Origin: Asterochloris sp. CNOR1
Taxonomy: Eukaryota; Chlorophyta; Trebouxiophyceae; Trebouxiales; Trebouxiaceae
Length of the DNA: 64,000 nt
Direction of reading: 5' to 3'
NCBI GenBank assembly: GCA_963969365.1
Contig: OZ017747.1
Span: forward strand, 2,790,001-2,854,000
Position 1 is the stretch's first letter, and the number at the start of each line of letters is the position of its first letter. The notes under the pieces were generated by a model. It was given only the letters and a program-made list of their open reading frames with translations. It was not told the DNA's origin and did no database searches. Below are positions 19,299 through 34,978 of this stretch, in pieces. The translations under genes and the position numbers were made by a program.

Positions 19299-20571
19299 TC
19301 AGCTGCCCACCTTGAGCACGGTGACCTGCAGCTCCTTGCCGTCATCAAAGTCCTTCTTGATCTGGGCAGCCAGCTTCTCGGCGTCATCTGTGCCCTTGGG
19401 GAGGCCCAGGTCATCCTTGGTGTTACCTTGATCATCCATGAGGGACACCTGCAGCAAAGGTGACACTTGAACCTGGGGAGCAAAGCGCCATGAGCGCTTC
19501 CCTGCAGCAGCAACTTGAGAGCACCATAGCAACAAGAAAAGTTTGGGAGCATCAGGACATGTGCCGCAGAGAAAGTCTGCCAACAGGCAGTAAGCCTTGG
19601 ACTGCACGCCTCTGGTGCTGCTTGGCAGTGAGCGCAGGGCAGCCAGCGCATAAGCTGCTGAACAAGCTGCCTGCTGGCAGACGCAGCTATCAGCACAGGG
19701 GTGGGCTGACTCACAAAGCCGTCCTCAGTGATGTCCAGCAGGGTGAACTCCTGGCGGTTGACATGAGGGATCTGCAGTGCACAGCACAGGCCTGGAGACA
19801 GCATAGGCAGCAGCTCAGTCAGGCAATCATGGAAATTGCCAAGGCAGGCATGTCAAGATCTGCAAGGCCACCACCCCAGAGGCAGCAGGCATGCAGCACT
19901 CACGTCACAGTTGTGGGAGGAGGGGGTCAGATCCTCGTACTTCTTGCCAGTGAAGATGTCAATGGCAACAAAGTGGCACTTGGCGTGGCCATGCTTGCCA
20001 GTCTTGGAAGTTGACACATCCGACACCTGCACATGGAGGGCAGCATCAGCTACACATCACAGCCCAGAAGCCCAGACGTCTGCAAGCAGGGCGCTACAAA
20101 GTGCGGAGGTCCAGGCGGAGACCAGAGACGTCATTGCGAGTGACCAGTCAAGCAGGCACTGCATGCACACTGGGTCAGGCCCAGGGGCCCCCACGAGCAG
20201 GTGCTGCACACTGCATGAGCAAGGGCTGTAGCTGCGCGGGCTGTGTGATCTGAAAATAACAACAGTGACGACTTGCTGTGCCCACCTTGCATGGCCGCCC
20301 CTTGATGACCAGGAATCCGTTCTTGCGCACAGTGCCGGCCTGCTGGGGGTATGTCAGTGATGCACCAGATTCGGCAGACTCAAAGTGCAGGTCCTGCACA
20401 GCACAGGCGTCCAGTCAGCGGCTGTGTGCTGGCATCAGCAGCAGCACAGGCAGCCCGCCGCCCAGGGAGTTTGCAGCAGCCTCACATGCTGGCCCCAGCA
20501 AGACATGCAATCTACTTCCACGGAGTGCCACAAGAAAGCAAGGCGCTCACGTGCTGCTCAGTGTCACCCAT
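19299..20571 (-). CDS. Translation initiation factor eIF5A (hypusine-containing)
   Basis: Starts with a 21-base coding segment MGDTEQH (ATG at 20571, donor GTGAGC) joined to [37 protein letters not shown], then the hypusination loop [76 protein letters not shown] and [19 protein letters not shown], stop at 19299-19301. This is essentially complete eIF5A of normal length (about 160 residues). eIF5A relieves stalled ribosomes and acts in elongation and termination in the cytosol. It needs hypusine on the lysine of the GKHGHAK loop, which is present. Introns use GT...CTGCAG. The gene is divergent from galactokinase. Confidence 0.96.
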
Positions 20572-21071
20572 GCCACTGCCTGCTCGCTTGTCAAGATGTC
20601 TGCAGAGCAAAGCGAATGCAGTCAGCTTTGGCAGATGCCAGCTGCATGGCCCCCGGGGCCTGATGTACAATGAGTTGGACTTGCCCGGCGGCATCAGGGC
20701 AGCCAAGTGCCTGCAGGGCCCCTATTGACTCAAGCAGTCAGGTGCTCAGCCCATTTCTCATCAGCAAACATGGGCCCCTTTGCCTCCTGAGGCTGCAGGA
20801 CCGGAGCCAACTTCCCAAATGATGCGCAGGGTCTGGGCTGGTCCTGGATCTGCTCAAACTTGACCACTACAGGCTCCGCCAAGTCACCATGGCTGCTCTC
20901 TACCACAGGGCATCACCAAATTCCCCATGAGCAGCTCACCTGATCGGTCCAAAAGCTGGGCGGCGCAACCAATCGCGCAGGGCAGGAGCTCCGAAGTCGA
21001 TCAAGCCGCAGCAGTTACCCTTAGGTCACTCCAGGCCCAGATCACACTGGGTCACTGCTGCTGCTGCCAAG
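20572..21071. promoter_or_regulatory. Divergent promoter region, eIF5A / galactokinase
   Basis: About 500 bases between two divergent starts. This should contain both promoters and 5' UTRs. No clear TATA box, repeat or upstream coding segment was recognised. Confidence 0.4.
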
Positions 21072-25046
<3,975 letters not shown>

Positions 25047-25260
25047 CAGCCTCTGGCAACGCAGCCGAGGCTGTGCAGGGTTCAGTGCAAAATTACAGCG
25101 CAGGCGCACAACTCAGTGATGAACAGAGAGCAGGCGTGGCTGTGATATGAATAGAAAGGTTGTGTTGCATCTGTGCCGGCTCAAAAGTGCAAACAAACTT
25201 GTGCCCTATTTCAGAAACGTAAGTGGCTGCCATGGTGCATTTAGACTAATCTTGGGCAAC

Positions 25261-26970
25261 TTAAGGGGACTCGTCATTTCGCAAGATCGTCTCCAACATA
25301 TCTTTGGGGTATTGCTTCTTGACCCACTTTGACAGGAGCTCATGGTCACCACCCATGAGTTCTAGGACATGGTGCCACATGGCTCTATTGTGCAACCCCT
25401 GCTCCAATATCACACCCTTGCTGGCCGCTGCAAGCAGCCAGCACCCTGCAGTCCAGCAACCAGGAGGTATTATGAAAGCAGCAGGGTCAGTTGTGTCATA
25501 GGAGGCATCGGCTGTCAGGCTCACCAGCACTGCACTCCCCCTGCAGCTGCCCTGGGCCCCAGCCAGCATAGCGTGCATGCCACCTGCAGGCAAAGCATGC
25601 ACAGACCGTCAGCTGTGGAGGCTTCCTTGCTGACACCTGCATGCACCACAGTAGGCACGCCCGCAACTGACTTGAAGTCCTCAGCCTTCTTGTGTCCCTC
25701 TCTGACGGCGGCGCGAGCAGCATTGCAGCCACCCATGAATACCCCATTGACAATCTCTACAGACTCCTGCAGTCAGCCAGCAGTGCCACAGATTAGCACA
25801 GCCACGTTGCACTGATCATAGCAGTTTCTTCTGGGAGTAGGCTTCATAAGGTGAGGCACATCTTGCTGTGGAACGACTCTGTGCAAGACAGCGCACAGCA
25901 GGCAGGCAAGCTGGTCCGCTCACTCACTGGGAGCTGGCCGTGAGGGTGCAGCAAAAATGTTGTGTCCAGGCCCACATCGCCACCCAGAAAGATCCGGTTG
26001 TCTCGGAACTCAGGTGTGATGTCCTCTGCACCCAAGACCTGCAGGCAGCACATTGGAAGCAGTGGTCTACTTATACAAAAGCGACCCTAGCCATGTTGTG
26101 CACCACAGTTGCTCACCTGGTGCACCAGAAACTCCGTGGGCTTGTTCAAAATGAGTCCAACACTGCTCTCGTCTGAATGCTCTAGAATGAAAATCACGGC
26201 CTGCAGACAGCAGCACGCACTCTACAAGTGTGCTGCACAGGAGGGAGATGGCATACTTTTTTCACAAGATGGGCAGATGCCCTGGCAGAGGCGGGATGCA
26301 AGGGGGACTGGCTAAGGTACCTGGTACCTTCAAGAGCTCTGAACAGTCGCCGACCCTTGCTCAGGATTGGGCCTGGACATGCATGACCATGCCGCCAATC
26401 AAGCCGCACACAGCCAGGCCACAGACTTGCCTGATTGAAGTAGGTCTGAGAGTCGGCAAACATCTTGGGATGGGCCAGCAGGAGGCAGCCCTTCTCTGGG
26501 CGGGTCACTGGGTGGGCCCACTCCCGTGTTCCCTTCGCACTGCGCCTATTCGCGCTGGGCTCCTCTGCCTGCCTGCTGCCAGCCACCAGTCTGGCCCTGA
26601 ACTCCCGCCAGTCCATTGTATCGTCTGAAAGAGGCATCATCAGCTCATCGTCCTCGACAGGCTGAGCACCTAGCTGCCTGCCTGCAGTCCTCTCAGCCTC
26701 TGGATCCTGGGCTGCCTTCTGATGTGGAGTCTGCGCAGGTTCGCTGGGGGCTGCATCGCCATCAGGCCTGCATGAACACGTGTATTGAAGGCACAAATTA
26801 CAGGCGGAGCCCCCTGCAGCATTTTCAGGGTTCAAAAGGAGCGTGCACCTGTCCTGTGGACTGGCACAGCACCGCAGATATCTTGTGCCAGTGCTTCTGA
26901 AACATGCGCTCCTTGACGGTCTGCGTGACCTGCAGGCTAGGCTGGCACGAGGCTGAAGGCCACAATGCAT
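25261..26970 (-). CDS. UPF0301/YqgE (AlgH-like) family protein, probably plastid-targeted
   Basis: Starts at ATG 26970 with an Arg/Ser/Cys-rich presequence (MHCGLQPRASLACRSRRPSR). Then an acidic linker with WREFRARLVAGSRQAEE, GCLLLAHPKMFADSQTYFNQ, then AVIFILEHSDESSVGLILNK, VLGAEDITPEFRDNRIFLGG, VEIVNGVFMGGCNAAR, HARYAGWGPGQLQGE and MWHHVLELMGGDHELLSKWV, ending ILRNDESP with a stop at 25261. LILNKP, the FLGGDV-type strand, YAGWGPGQL and LELMGG are the hallmarks of UPF0301. The biochemical role of the family is unknown. It converges with galactokinase across about 215 bases and is divergent from pirin. Confidence 0.85.
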
Positions 26971-27043
26971 GTCGATTCCAAGAAAGTTATCTTATCATTA
27001 TAGTTACCACGATAACGTTAGGTGCGGGTTCTGCCATTGTGTA
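26971..27043. promoter_or_regulatory. Very short divergent promoter with inverted repeats (UPF0301 / pirin)
   Basis: Only about 73 bases separate the two starts. The AT-rich core around 26984-27018 contains GTTATC ... GATAAC arms about 20 bases apart and TTATCATTATAG, unlike the GC-rich surroundings. This may be a shared core promoter or operator. If the pirin start lies further downstream the region is longer. Confidence 0.4.
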
Positions 27044-28652
27044 ATGCTGATGCAAGCAGGTCTGGCCGGGCACAGCTCCAGTTCCACGGTCACAGCCATT
27101 GGCAGTCAGTCCAAACAGTTGGTGAGAGCAGCAACCATCAGCCCGTCAAGAATGACACCAGCCTTGAGAAAAATTCCTGCAGGTGAGGGCCGCGGTTCAG
27201 GAGGGTGCAAAAACATTGAGTGCGCGTGTGAACACATTCCTCTGATGCAGGCAGCCTTCAAGTGTCCAAGCCCACCTGGTGGCTTGAGAGCCGCTTCCAC
27301 TTCTCATTTGCTGGTGAGTGCATCGGTTTGCTTGCGCTGGTGTTGTACATGGCTGGATCGATGCCTCAATTCTGCAAATGTCAGCAACTTTTTGGTGGCT
27401 GGACTGACTCACCCTCTGCTTGCAGACTACTTTGACCCGCAGCGACAGAATTTTGGCTGCCTGCGCGTGCTGAATGATGATCTCGTCCAGCCCCATGCTG
27501 GTTTCGGTGCCCATCCCCACAGGGATGCAGAGATCTTCAGCTACATTGTGGAGGGCTCCCTCAGCCACCAGGACAGCATGCAGAACAAAGAGTCCCTCCC
27601 CAGGTGAGCTCAGGCAGGCACACTCAGCTGCTCCAGCCAAGCAGTTTGTCTGTTGAGAAGCTAAGGTTTTGCCCAAGTGGTCTTCGTCTCCTGCAGGGGT
27701 TGTGTTCAGTACCTCTCAGCCGGCACGGGCATCAGGCATTCAGAGATGAATGATGGAGATGAGACGACACGATTTCTGCAGGTGGGCGGCAGCTTCACAG
27801 GGCACCCCACCACATCACCACACATTGCTGCAGCATGGCGGCATCCTGTGTCCTGTCTGGTGCAGCTTCAAAGCATGCACCACACACCTCGCGTCAGCAC
27901 ACTGAGCTCGTCATACCTCCTGTCTCCTGCAGCTTGAGAGCCTGCCGCCCCACATCACCACACTTTGCCTCAGCAGCGACGCGCCAGCAGCCTCAGCATT
28001 CCCCTGCCCTGTGCAGGTGTGGCTGACACCTGACAAGCGTGGCCACAAGCCCCAGTATGGCTCAAGTGTCTACACCAAGCAGGACCGCCACAACCAACTG
28101 CTGCACCTGCTAGGGGGCAATGGATCCGTGCCGCAGTGGAAGCGCCTCAATCCAGGGAACGGGACAGTGAGGCTCCATCAGGTCAGTGCCATGGTATGCG
28201 CTGAGGCGTCATCGAGGCCGCTGCGACATGAGAGGGAAGGCAGCTTGTGCTGGCAGACGGCCTGCATGAGCTTGCAGCTGAGGTTGCATCAGCAGTGCTA
28301 GCTGCCCCTGTATTCTTACTTGGACAGCTCCTGATGCTGCACCGGCGTCGTAGTCTGCCCACCCTAGAAAATGCTGCTTCACCTCCAGTTTGTCACAGCT
28401 GTGCCCTCGTTTCAGGATGCAAACGTCATTGTCTCCGAGAATGATGCGGGCGCAGAGCACAGCATTGACCTGGGGCCTGGGCGGCAGGCCTACATGGTGT
28501 GCATCGAGGGTAGCCTGGATGTGAACGATGTGCAGCTGTCGCAGCGCGATGCTGTGGAGCTGGTGGCCAGCAAGTCTGAGCCCCTGTCACTCACCCTGCG
28601 CAGCGGAGGAGGTGGCAGCCATTTCATGCTCATCGAGATGCAGCAGCCCTAA
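27044..28652 (+). CDS. Pirin family protein (bicupin)
   Basis: Exons give KPTWWLESRFHFSFA joined in phase to DYFDPQRQNFGCLRVLNDD, then AGFGAHPHRDAEIFSYIVEG, GCVQYLSAGTGIRHSEMNDG, VWLTPDKRGHKPQYGSSVYT, NQLLHLLGG, DANVIVSENDAGAEHSIDLG, RQAYMVCIEGSLDVNDVQLS and GGGGSHFMLIEMQQP, stop TAA at 28650-28652. The HPHRD and GIRHSE histidine/glutamate metal ligands of pirin/YhhW are present. Pirins are iron-binding bicupins; some have quercetinase activity and others are nuclear cofactors. Which applies here is unknown. The start is the ATG at 27044 (MLMQAGLAGHSSSS), and an organelle presequence is possible. It converges with the next gene across about 85 bases. Confidence 0.88.
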
Positions 28653-28736
28653 AACCCAGAGTGAAAATCCAGAGTTGAGATGGTCAGAAGCTGGGACCGA
28701 CGCATTGTCCTTCCTGCCAAGCCCCTTCACCAGGCT

Positions 28737-31700
28737 TTACAGGGTGGAGCCACCCCCCTTCCTGCGCTGCACATTTGATGCTTTCTTCAATTTCACGTTG
28801 GGATCAATGTTTGCCTCTTTGTACTTCCTGATCTGCTGTGTACCAGTTATCTGCAGCATCTGGCCGATGTCGGCCAGCCAGCCTCCTCTTCGTGATGGGG
28901 CATCCCTCCTGTAATTTGCCAGATAGTTCAACACCTGAAGCAGAGCACGTTTGTCAGTTGCTGGTGAGCAACGTCAGACTGTAGCACAACGACCTCACCC
29001 CCTCTGGGGACACTGCTGCCCCTTCTTTTGTAGCATATTTTGCAAGCTGCTGCTGCCTTTGCGGGTCGTCGCTCAAGTAAGGCTCCAGCACATTCAGCTT
29101 GATGAACAGGTCAAGGGCACAGTCCCTGCAGACATGCTGTTCACAGGTCAAGCAGTGCCGTGCACGGGGCATGCTAACTCTGCGCTCACCTGAGACAGCT
29201 CCTGAACTCATTGGTGCAGAGGTGCCTGGCAAGCCTGACCATGAGGCAAGGCCATGGCATCTCATCACCCTGCAGGGATGCCAATGCTGCTGCCCTTGTC
29301 AAGGTGACAGCAGAGGTCAGCTTTAGTAGAGACAGGCGCCAGATCACCACAGTTCCCTCACAAGTGAATTCTGGGAGATGCTGCCAGCCATATACAACAT
29401 CATGGCCTCTGCAAATGCCTCAAACGCCGCCACAGTGTCCTGCCGCTTGCGCAGCAGCAGCTTCAGAATATTACTTAGCACATGTTGTGGCCTGATGGCG
29501 TCTGTCTTGGCCTGCTGCCCCGTGGCGCCTGCAGCAAAGGGGCCGGCGCGAGCTTGCTACCAGGCAGCAGGCAAGGCTGGTCACAACCTGGAAGGCAGAG
29601 GTGATAGCATCAGATAGCCGCAGAGTGAGCAGCATCTGTGAGCTGCAACTCCCTTGAGGCAGCTGCACCCGCCAACCGTCTTCTCATAGCTCAGGCACCT
29701 GTCTGGAAGACAACATCTCCCTCTGCAGCCTCTGCCCAGACCGCCCCATTCCCCAGCTGAGCCAGCCCTGGCAGGCCCAGTGCAATAAAGAGCTGTGCCA
29801 GCTCAGCGTCCAAATCCAGCTGCAGCCTGGTCGCCTCATCAGGCTCTCCTAGGGACGGCAGCCCTGCAGGCAGGCGAAAGGCTAGCAGGCTCCAATCTGG
29901 CCCCCAAAGCACACAGCATGGCCACTTGGTACTGCACAGATTGTTGTCACATGCCGAGCACATCACCTTCTACAGCGATCAACACGTGAGCCAGACGTTG
30001 ACAGCATGCACAAGATGCAGTGTTGAACTGGTGCTGCAACAAGTGTGTGCACCATGCGTGTGCCAGAAAGGTTCATTGCAGCACCCCCATGTCAGTCATC
30101 CATGATGTGAGCAAAATCTGTATCGCCCTGCCTAGATTGCAGCATGCCTGTGCCAAGGCAGGCCGCACTGACTTCAGCTGGTGAGGCAAGGTGCACTGTA
30201 GAGCACACATGTGCCAGGCCAGCGTTTTGTAAAGGTACAGGTAGCTGAAGTTGATAGGGCTGTTGGCAGGCCAAATTGATGATTCAGCATGCCCTGTAGA
30301 GCAAACTCGTGCCAGGCCACCACATTGTAAAGATACAGGCAGCTGAACTTGATAGGGCTGCCGACAAGGCAATGCTGCGCACTTCATGACAAAACAGCAC
30401 GCTGCGGCACCTCTGCTGCGGTTACATCACATCCGCGGCTCTAGCACAATCCTCATGACTCTCCTCCTTTCCTACAGTGCGCAAAACGCTCAAGCCCAGG
30501 CAGGTCTACCTTGCAACACTTTCTCCTGCGCCAGGCTTCCGTGCAGGAACTTGGTCAGATCCCATGTGATCTGGGAAGTCCACACCTCCTGCTGCGCCTC
30601 CAAAGACCACTGGAGCGCCCCTGCCGTGGAGCGCAGCTCCTCTGGGCTCAGCAGGCGCTGACTGACCTCCCCCATGCATCTGGTTGCATCGCTGGCCCCA
30701 CTGGCGCCCTCCGCAAGCCACAGCGCCAGCTGCCCGTCCACCTCCTGCTGTGCCTCAGGGCTGAGCTCAGCATCAGACTCGGGATCTGCAGGGCAGTCCA
30801 GGATGGGGCAACCTCGGAGAGACAGCAAGCCCACTCAGGGGATTGGCAGGCGCAGAGGCTGCTGTGCAGGACCTTACGTCGGCCTGCCCCTGCTGCTCCA
30901 GACAGGGAAGCCGTTTCTGGCATTGCTGTGCTGCCACTGCGGCTGACCGCCCTTCTGGTGGCCGATGGAAGGTCATTGGCTGCATGCCTGCCGCTCCCTG
31001 CACGGCCCCGCTTGGTGCTGGGCTTGCGCACCCTGGCTGCCTCCAGCATGGCCTCCACTGCATGGCGCAGCGCCACCTGCAGCTCCACCCAGTCCTGAGC
31101 CCTCCCAGAGCTGCAGCCAGCCGGAGCTGCCATGGCCCAGCCTGGTGCTGTATTCTGCGGAGCTGGCGCTGAAGGCACTGTGCTGGGGTTCGGGGCAGGG
31201 GCTGCATGTGGCTGAGGGGCCTGCTGCAGCAGCCCGGCACAGGTGCTTCTGCTGCTGGCGCTGTCAGCCGGGCGGGCCAACCCCATGCAGACGGTGGACG
31301 CTGCTGTGCTCTGCCAAGGATCTGGCACCCAGGTGGTGGTGCTGTGACCGCTGGCAGCGGCCTCACCAGCAGGGGCCACCCAGAAGCCTGGTAGTTCGCC
31401 CAGCAGCGCCGCCAGAGTCGGTACCTGCAGCAAGGTGCACGTGATGCCAGTGGAAGCATCAAGCCAGTGGATACATGCATGCATCCACTGCGATGCGTAA
31501 GCACCATTACAGCTGTGCACCTGCATGCTTGCCACTGTGCATAATTCAGTGACATCTGCAGCTGCTATGTCGGAGCTGGCTGCTGGGGGTCTGCATCCCT
31601 GTGGCAGCAGCACGCCACGCAGCTCATCCTCCCACAGCGCGCTCTCCACTTCCTGCAGGCACACCATGCAGCTCAACAGGCTGAAAGCACAGCAGGTTGT

Positions 31701-31888
31701 GCCTTGCAAGCACAGTCACTGAGCAAGGCTGCATTTGTCGAGACTGCCCAGGCTTGTTGTGCTCATGCTCTTGCTCATGTGCAGCCTGTGCATACCTGAA
31801 ACCATGTGTCATCACTGTCATAGCTGGAAAGCTGCGGATCCTCACCCAGCTCCAGGGCTGACAGGCTAGGTGGCCTCTGTGAAGCCAT
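28737..31888 (-). CDS. Unrecognised helical protein, about eight exons
   Basis: I do not recognise the family. Phase-consistent exons give: MASQRPPSLSALELGEDPQL ... SYDSDDTWFQ; EVESALWEDELRGVLLPQGC; a Pro/Ala/Ser-rich exon with WVELQVALRHAVEAMLEAAR and KPSTKRGRAG; DAELSPEAQQEVDGQLALWL ... QITWDLTKFLHGSLAQEKVL; LDLDAELAQLFIALGLPGLA; AIRPQHVLSNILKLLLRKRQ ... AEAMMLYMAGSISQNS; DCALDLFIKLNVLEPYLSDD; and VLNYLANYRRDAPSRRGGWL ... IDPNVKLKKASNVQRR, ending GGGSTL with a stop at 28737-28739. About 550 residues. The N-terminal half looks disordered and the C-terminal half helical and basic at the end. No signal peptide or membrane segment was seen. The DSDD cluster suggests a phosphorylated acidic site. 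It precedes C2orf69 on the same strand by about 155 bases. Confidence 0.6.
30165..30375. repeat. Two-copy tandem repeat, period about 102 bases
   Basis: CTGTAGAGCA ... GTGCCAGGCCA ... TTGTAAAGRTACAGGYAGCT ... TTGATAGGGCTG occurs at about 30192-30270 and again at about 30294-30372. It sits in a long intron of the unrecognised minus-strand gene. Confidence 0.75.
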
Positions 31889-32043
31889 GGCTGCTCAGCT
31901 AGCGAGCAGACCCACCTTTGCTGCTGTACTTCATGCCCTGACACAGATGAAGCCCCACACCTGCTGTTGCCCTGGACTTCAGAAGCTGAGGGGTCAGGAA
32001 GCATTAGGGGGAGAGGACTTAGGTCAACAACTTTCTGTTGAGG

Positions 32044-33095
32044 CTATTGCTGGGCATCGGCTTGTCTCTGCATGGCCTCTATGCACTGGAAATGCATGAG
32101 GAGGCTGGGGTCCTGTCCCTCAAAATATGTTCTCTCTGCTATCCTGATGCCAGCATCTGCCAGGCCTTTGATGAATCGCTTTTTCTCAGCTGCAATCCAG
32201 GGCCGGGTGCTGTCAGCCCACTGCCTGGGGGTGCCGTGAAGCATGATGCTGAGGTGTGGCAGGCTCTGCTTCATTTCCTGGGCCAGATTCTGCAGATCCC
32301 TTGGGTCTGTTAGAAAGACGCCGCGACTATTGAGACCCACATCGCAAAAATGGATTTCTCTGAGACTCTGCAGTGCAGGGCAGACTGTAAGTGCAGGCTC
32401 TGCAGGATAGCTTTGCACCTGAATGTTGCAGAGGCATACCTGACGGAGGCATACCACCTCTGGCTCATTGCAGGGCTGTGATAGCTCTGCAAGCACCTGG
32501 TTCAGCACAACGCCTCCTTTGGAGAAGCCAATAAGGTGCACAGGCCAGCTGTGGCCTCCTCCTGGGGCAAGCTGAGCGTCATCTAGGAGGGACTGCAGCT
32601 GCTTCAAGGCTCTGAGTGGCCTCACAGGGTAGCCAAGGGGTTCTCCTGTAGAGCAGGCTTTACGTTTTGATGCAGACATGCAGCCAGGAGCATCAGGCAA
32701 TGGATGCCCACCCGACAGTGTGGTCTTGCTTAGCCAGTGGTCAAAGCAGGCGTAGCAGGCCTCCAGCCGGGAGGGCAGCACCCTGCAGGCATAGGATGCA
32801 TGCAGCGCTTGGCTTGCACGTCTCAGAAGACCCCCCTGTAAAACTTCAAATCGCTGCATACACTGCAGCATGGCAGTCTGGAAACTTCTGCTGCATGATG
32901 GCAGCCTGCTGCCTGGGGTCCTGCAGCCGCTGGATCTCCTCTTGCAGCCCCTTCATCTGCAGTTGGTCACCAGGGAAAAATACTGCAACTGCCTGCGTAG
33001 GCAGGTGCGCTGGTCAGGGGGGTGCTGCAGGGCAGCTGACTTTGAGAGGCCTCTCACACCTTTGGTGCCCCTTGGTAGTGAGGGGAGGCCACCAT
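32044..33095 (-). CDS. C2orf69/UPF0565 family protein (alpha/beta-hydrolase-like)
   Basis: Exon 1 MVASPHYQGAPK (ATG at 33095, donor GTGTGA) joins in phase to AVAVFFPGDQLQMKGLQEEI ... MQQKFPDCHAAV, then VLPSRLEACYACFDHWLSKT, an Arg/Lys-rich stretch, SWPVHLIGFSKGGVVLNQVL, REIHFCDVGLNSRGVFLTDP, MLHGTPRQWADSTRPWIAAE and RTYFEGQDPSLLMHFQCIEA, stop at 32044. FFPGD, HLIGFSKG-VLNQ, the D/G-rich strand and the C-terminal H are the family's conserved blocks. GFSKG resembles a lipase nucleophile elbow with serine. Human C2orf69 is mitochondrial, linked to inherited mitochondrial disease, and its enzymatic activity is unknown. It is divergent from SKA1, with about 130 bases between starts. Confidence 0.85.
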
Positions 33096-33227
33096 TACTT
33101 TGTGTGTAGTGCCACTTGCTCCCTTGAGCACCTGAAAGGGAGCCATTTACAGCAGCTCATCTGGCTTAGTCAAACAAGTGCGATGTTTGACCTTGCATGC
33201 TGTAGACTGACCCGCATCTCAGGCTAT

Positions 33228-34754
33228 ATGATGGACAGCTTCAGTCAGATGGCGCAGGAATTCCACGGTCGGGTCGCTGAGCTCCAGGAGGTCGCTCTGT
33301 TGCGAGTTGATGGCAAGTTGCTCCTAAGTTGCTGCACTGTGCAGGCAATGCCAGAGTCCCTCGAAAGATATCAAACTTGCTGCTGCAGATGCCACTCAGG
33401 AGCTGCATGCTGCAGACACCGTTGCACTAGAGGTGAGCGGCCAAAGCAGTGCATGCCAGGTAACTGGCCGCGAGGCTCCAGTACTCACTTGTCAATCCTA
33501 TCTGCAGGCAAGCGTGCATGCTCTGGAGCGACAGCTGGCAGACATCAGGCACAGCATTGCCAGAGAGCGCAGGGCAATCCCTCAGGCAGGGTGTTACTTG
33601 GTGTCACAGGGCTCAGGCTGGCAGCACTCCAACTCAGTGCAGTGCACCCATTGCCGCTGTAGGTGCAGGCGCTGCTGGAGGCCTCCTGCAGTCAGATGCA
33701 GCACCTGCAGCATATCTCAGCGCACCTGCCGTCCCACATGCCAGCACCTGTCTCAGGCAGCCAGCAGGGGGCTGGCCAAACAGATGCAGCCCATGCTGCG
33801 CCACAGGCTCAGACATCCTCTGAGGGCAGAGAAAACTGCCACCCCAATGTGCCAGCCCCTGAGGCCGCAGAGAAGAGGAAACGCAAGGAAGCCCCCAGAA
33901 GGTCAGGCAGCACATTGCACAGGCTGTGCTGGCCAGCGCGTCTGCCACCACAGCCTGCGCCAGCCTGGACCTGTGCTTCATGTCTTGCCATGCCTGCAGA
34001 GTCAGGGTCGCTCCCTGAGGCACAGCACTGCCAGCACAATGTGCAGCGGCGCAGGCTGTGTGCAGGCAGCACCCGTCTACCAGCAAAGTGGCTACCGACT
34101 TGGCGCTGATGTGCTACATGTCTTGTTGTGCCTTCAGGTATGTTTCTTACAGCGAGCTGAGCACGCTTTCGTCCTTCATGGTAGGCAGGCTCACATTGGA
34201 CAAGATCAATGCTGCGCTGGAGGAGCTGGCTGGCATGGCTGAGAGGAATGCAAAGCTCATCGCTGCAACCAGGGCCAACAGAGTCGCTGCAGCAGAGCGC
34301 AAGCGCGCCACTGTGCTGCTGCACAGTGTGTCGGTGCGTATGCTCCCCTGTCAGTCTGCAGAGACCTGGCTTGCATACCATCTTGCTGCTGTGAGCTGGC
34401 TTGCAGCTTGTGCTGGTCACCCAGCCAGACGCTGCAAGCTGGCAGCATGGCTCATTGTCCCACCCCGTCAGCTTGCAGAAAACATGCGCTAGCAATGCTT
34501 TTGCAGAGCAAGGATGCGTGCAAGAACAGGTTCTGGCTTGTGGAGGATGATCTGAAGCGTGGCACTGCAGTCAGGGCAGACAAGAGTGGGAAGGCCATCC
34601 TGACCATCTTGCGGCATCTGGGCAGACTCCAGGAGGTGCATCTTGCTGCTGGATCTGCTGGCAACTACAAACTGCAAAGTTTGACATTGTGGTTGTTCTG
34701 CAGGTCAGGGTAAATCTTGAAGGCCAAGGACAAGCAGCTTTCGTTTTTGTCTGA
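33228..34754 (+). CDS. SKA1: Spindle and kinetochore-associated protein 1 (SKA1)
   Basis: N-terminal coiled coil: MMDSFSQMAQEFHGRVAELQ, SVHALERQLADIRHSIARER, QALLEASCSQMQHLQHISAH followed by LPSHMPAP. An acidic/basic linker with EAAEKRKRKEAPR leads to the winged-helix microtubule-binding domain: YVSYSELSTLSSFMVGRLTL, DKINAALEELAGMAERNAKL, KNRFWLVEDDLKRGTAVRAD and KSGKAILTILRHLGRLQE, joined in phase to VRVNLEGQGQAAFVFV and TGA at 34752-34754. GRLT...IN...E and the ILRH...L.EVR ending are the SKA1 hallmarks. SKA1 couples kinetochores to depolymerising microtubules with SKA2 and SKA3. The start could be either of two consecutive ATGs. Confidence 0.87.
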
Positions 34755-34978
34755 GACAGCGTTTAATGAAACGAGTACTTGTTGATGTGACCCATGGGGT
34801 CATGACTGAAGCGCCCCCATGTGACTCCCATGTGACTGGCTCTCGTTCATAAATCCAGTACAGTGCATCGCACCCACTACTGTTCTGCCCAGATCTTGTC
34901 GCTGGCTTTTCTCCTCAGATGCCGGTGGGGCTGACACCTCATGTCAGCTCTGTTCCTCCTGGACCAGTATAGCCAGCG

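Noticed and set aside
30648-31709. One 353-codon minus-strand open frame as a full protein
   Set aside because: It reads through introns. Only parts (EVESALWEDEL, the Pro/Ala exon) are supported by splice phases, and the tail after GAAGAGR is intronic.
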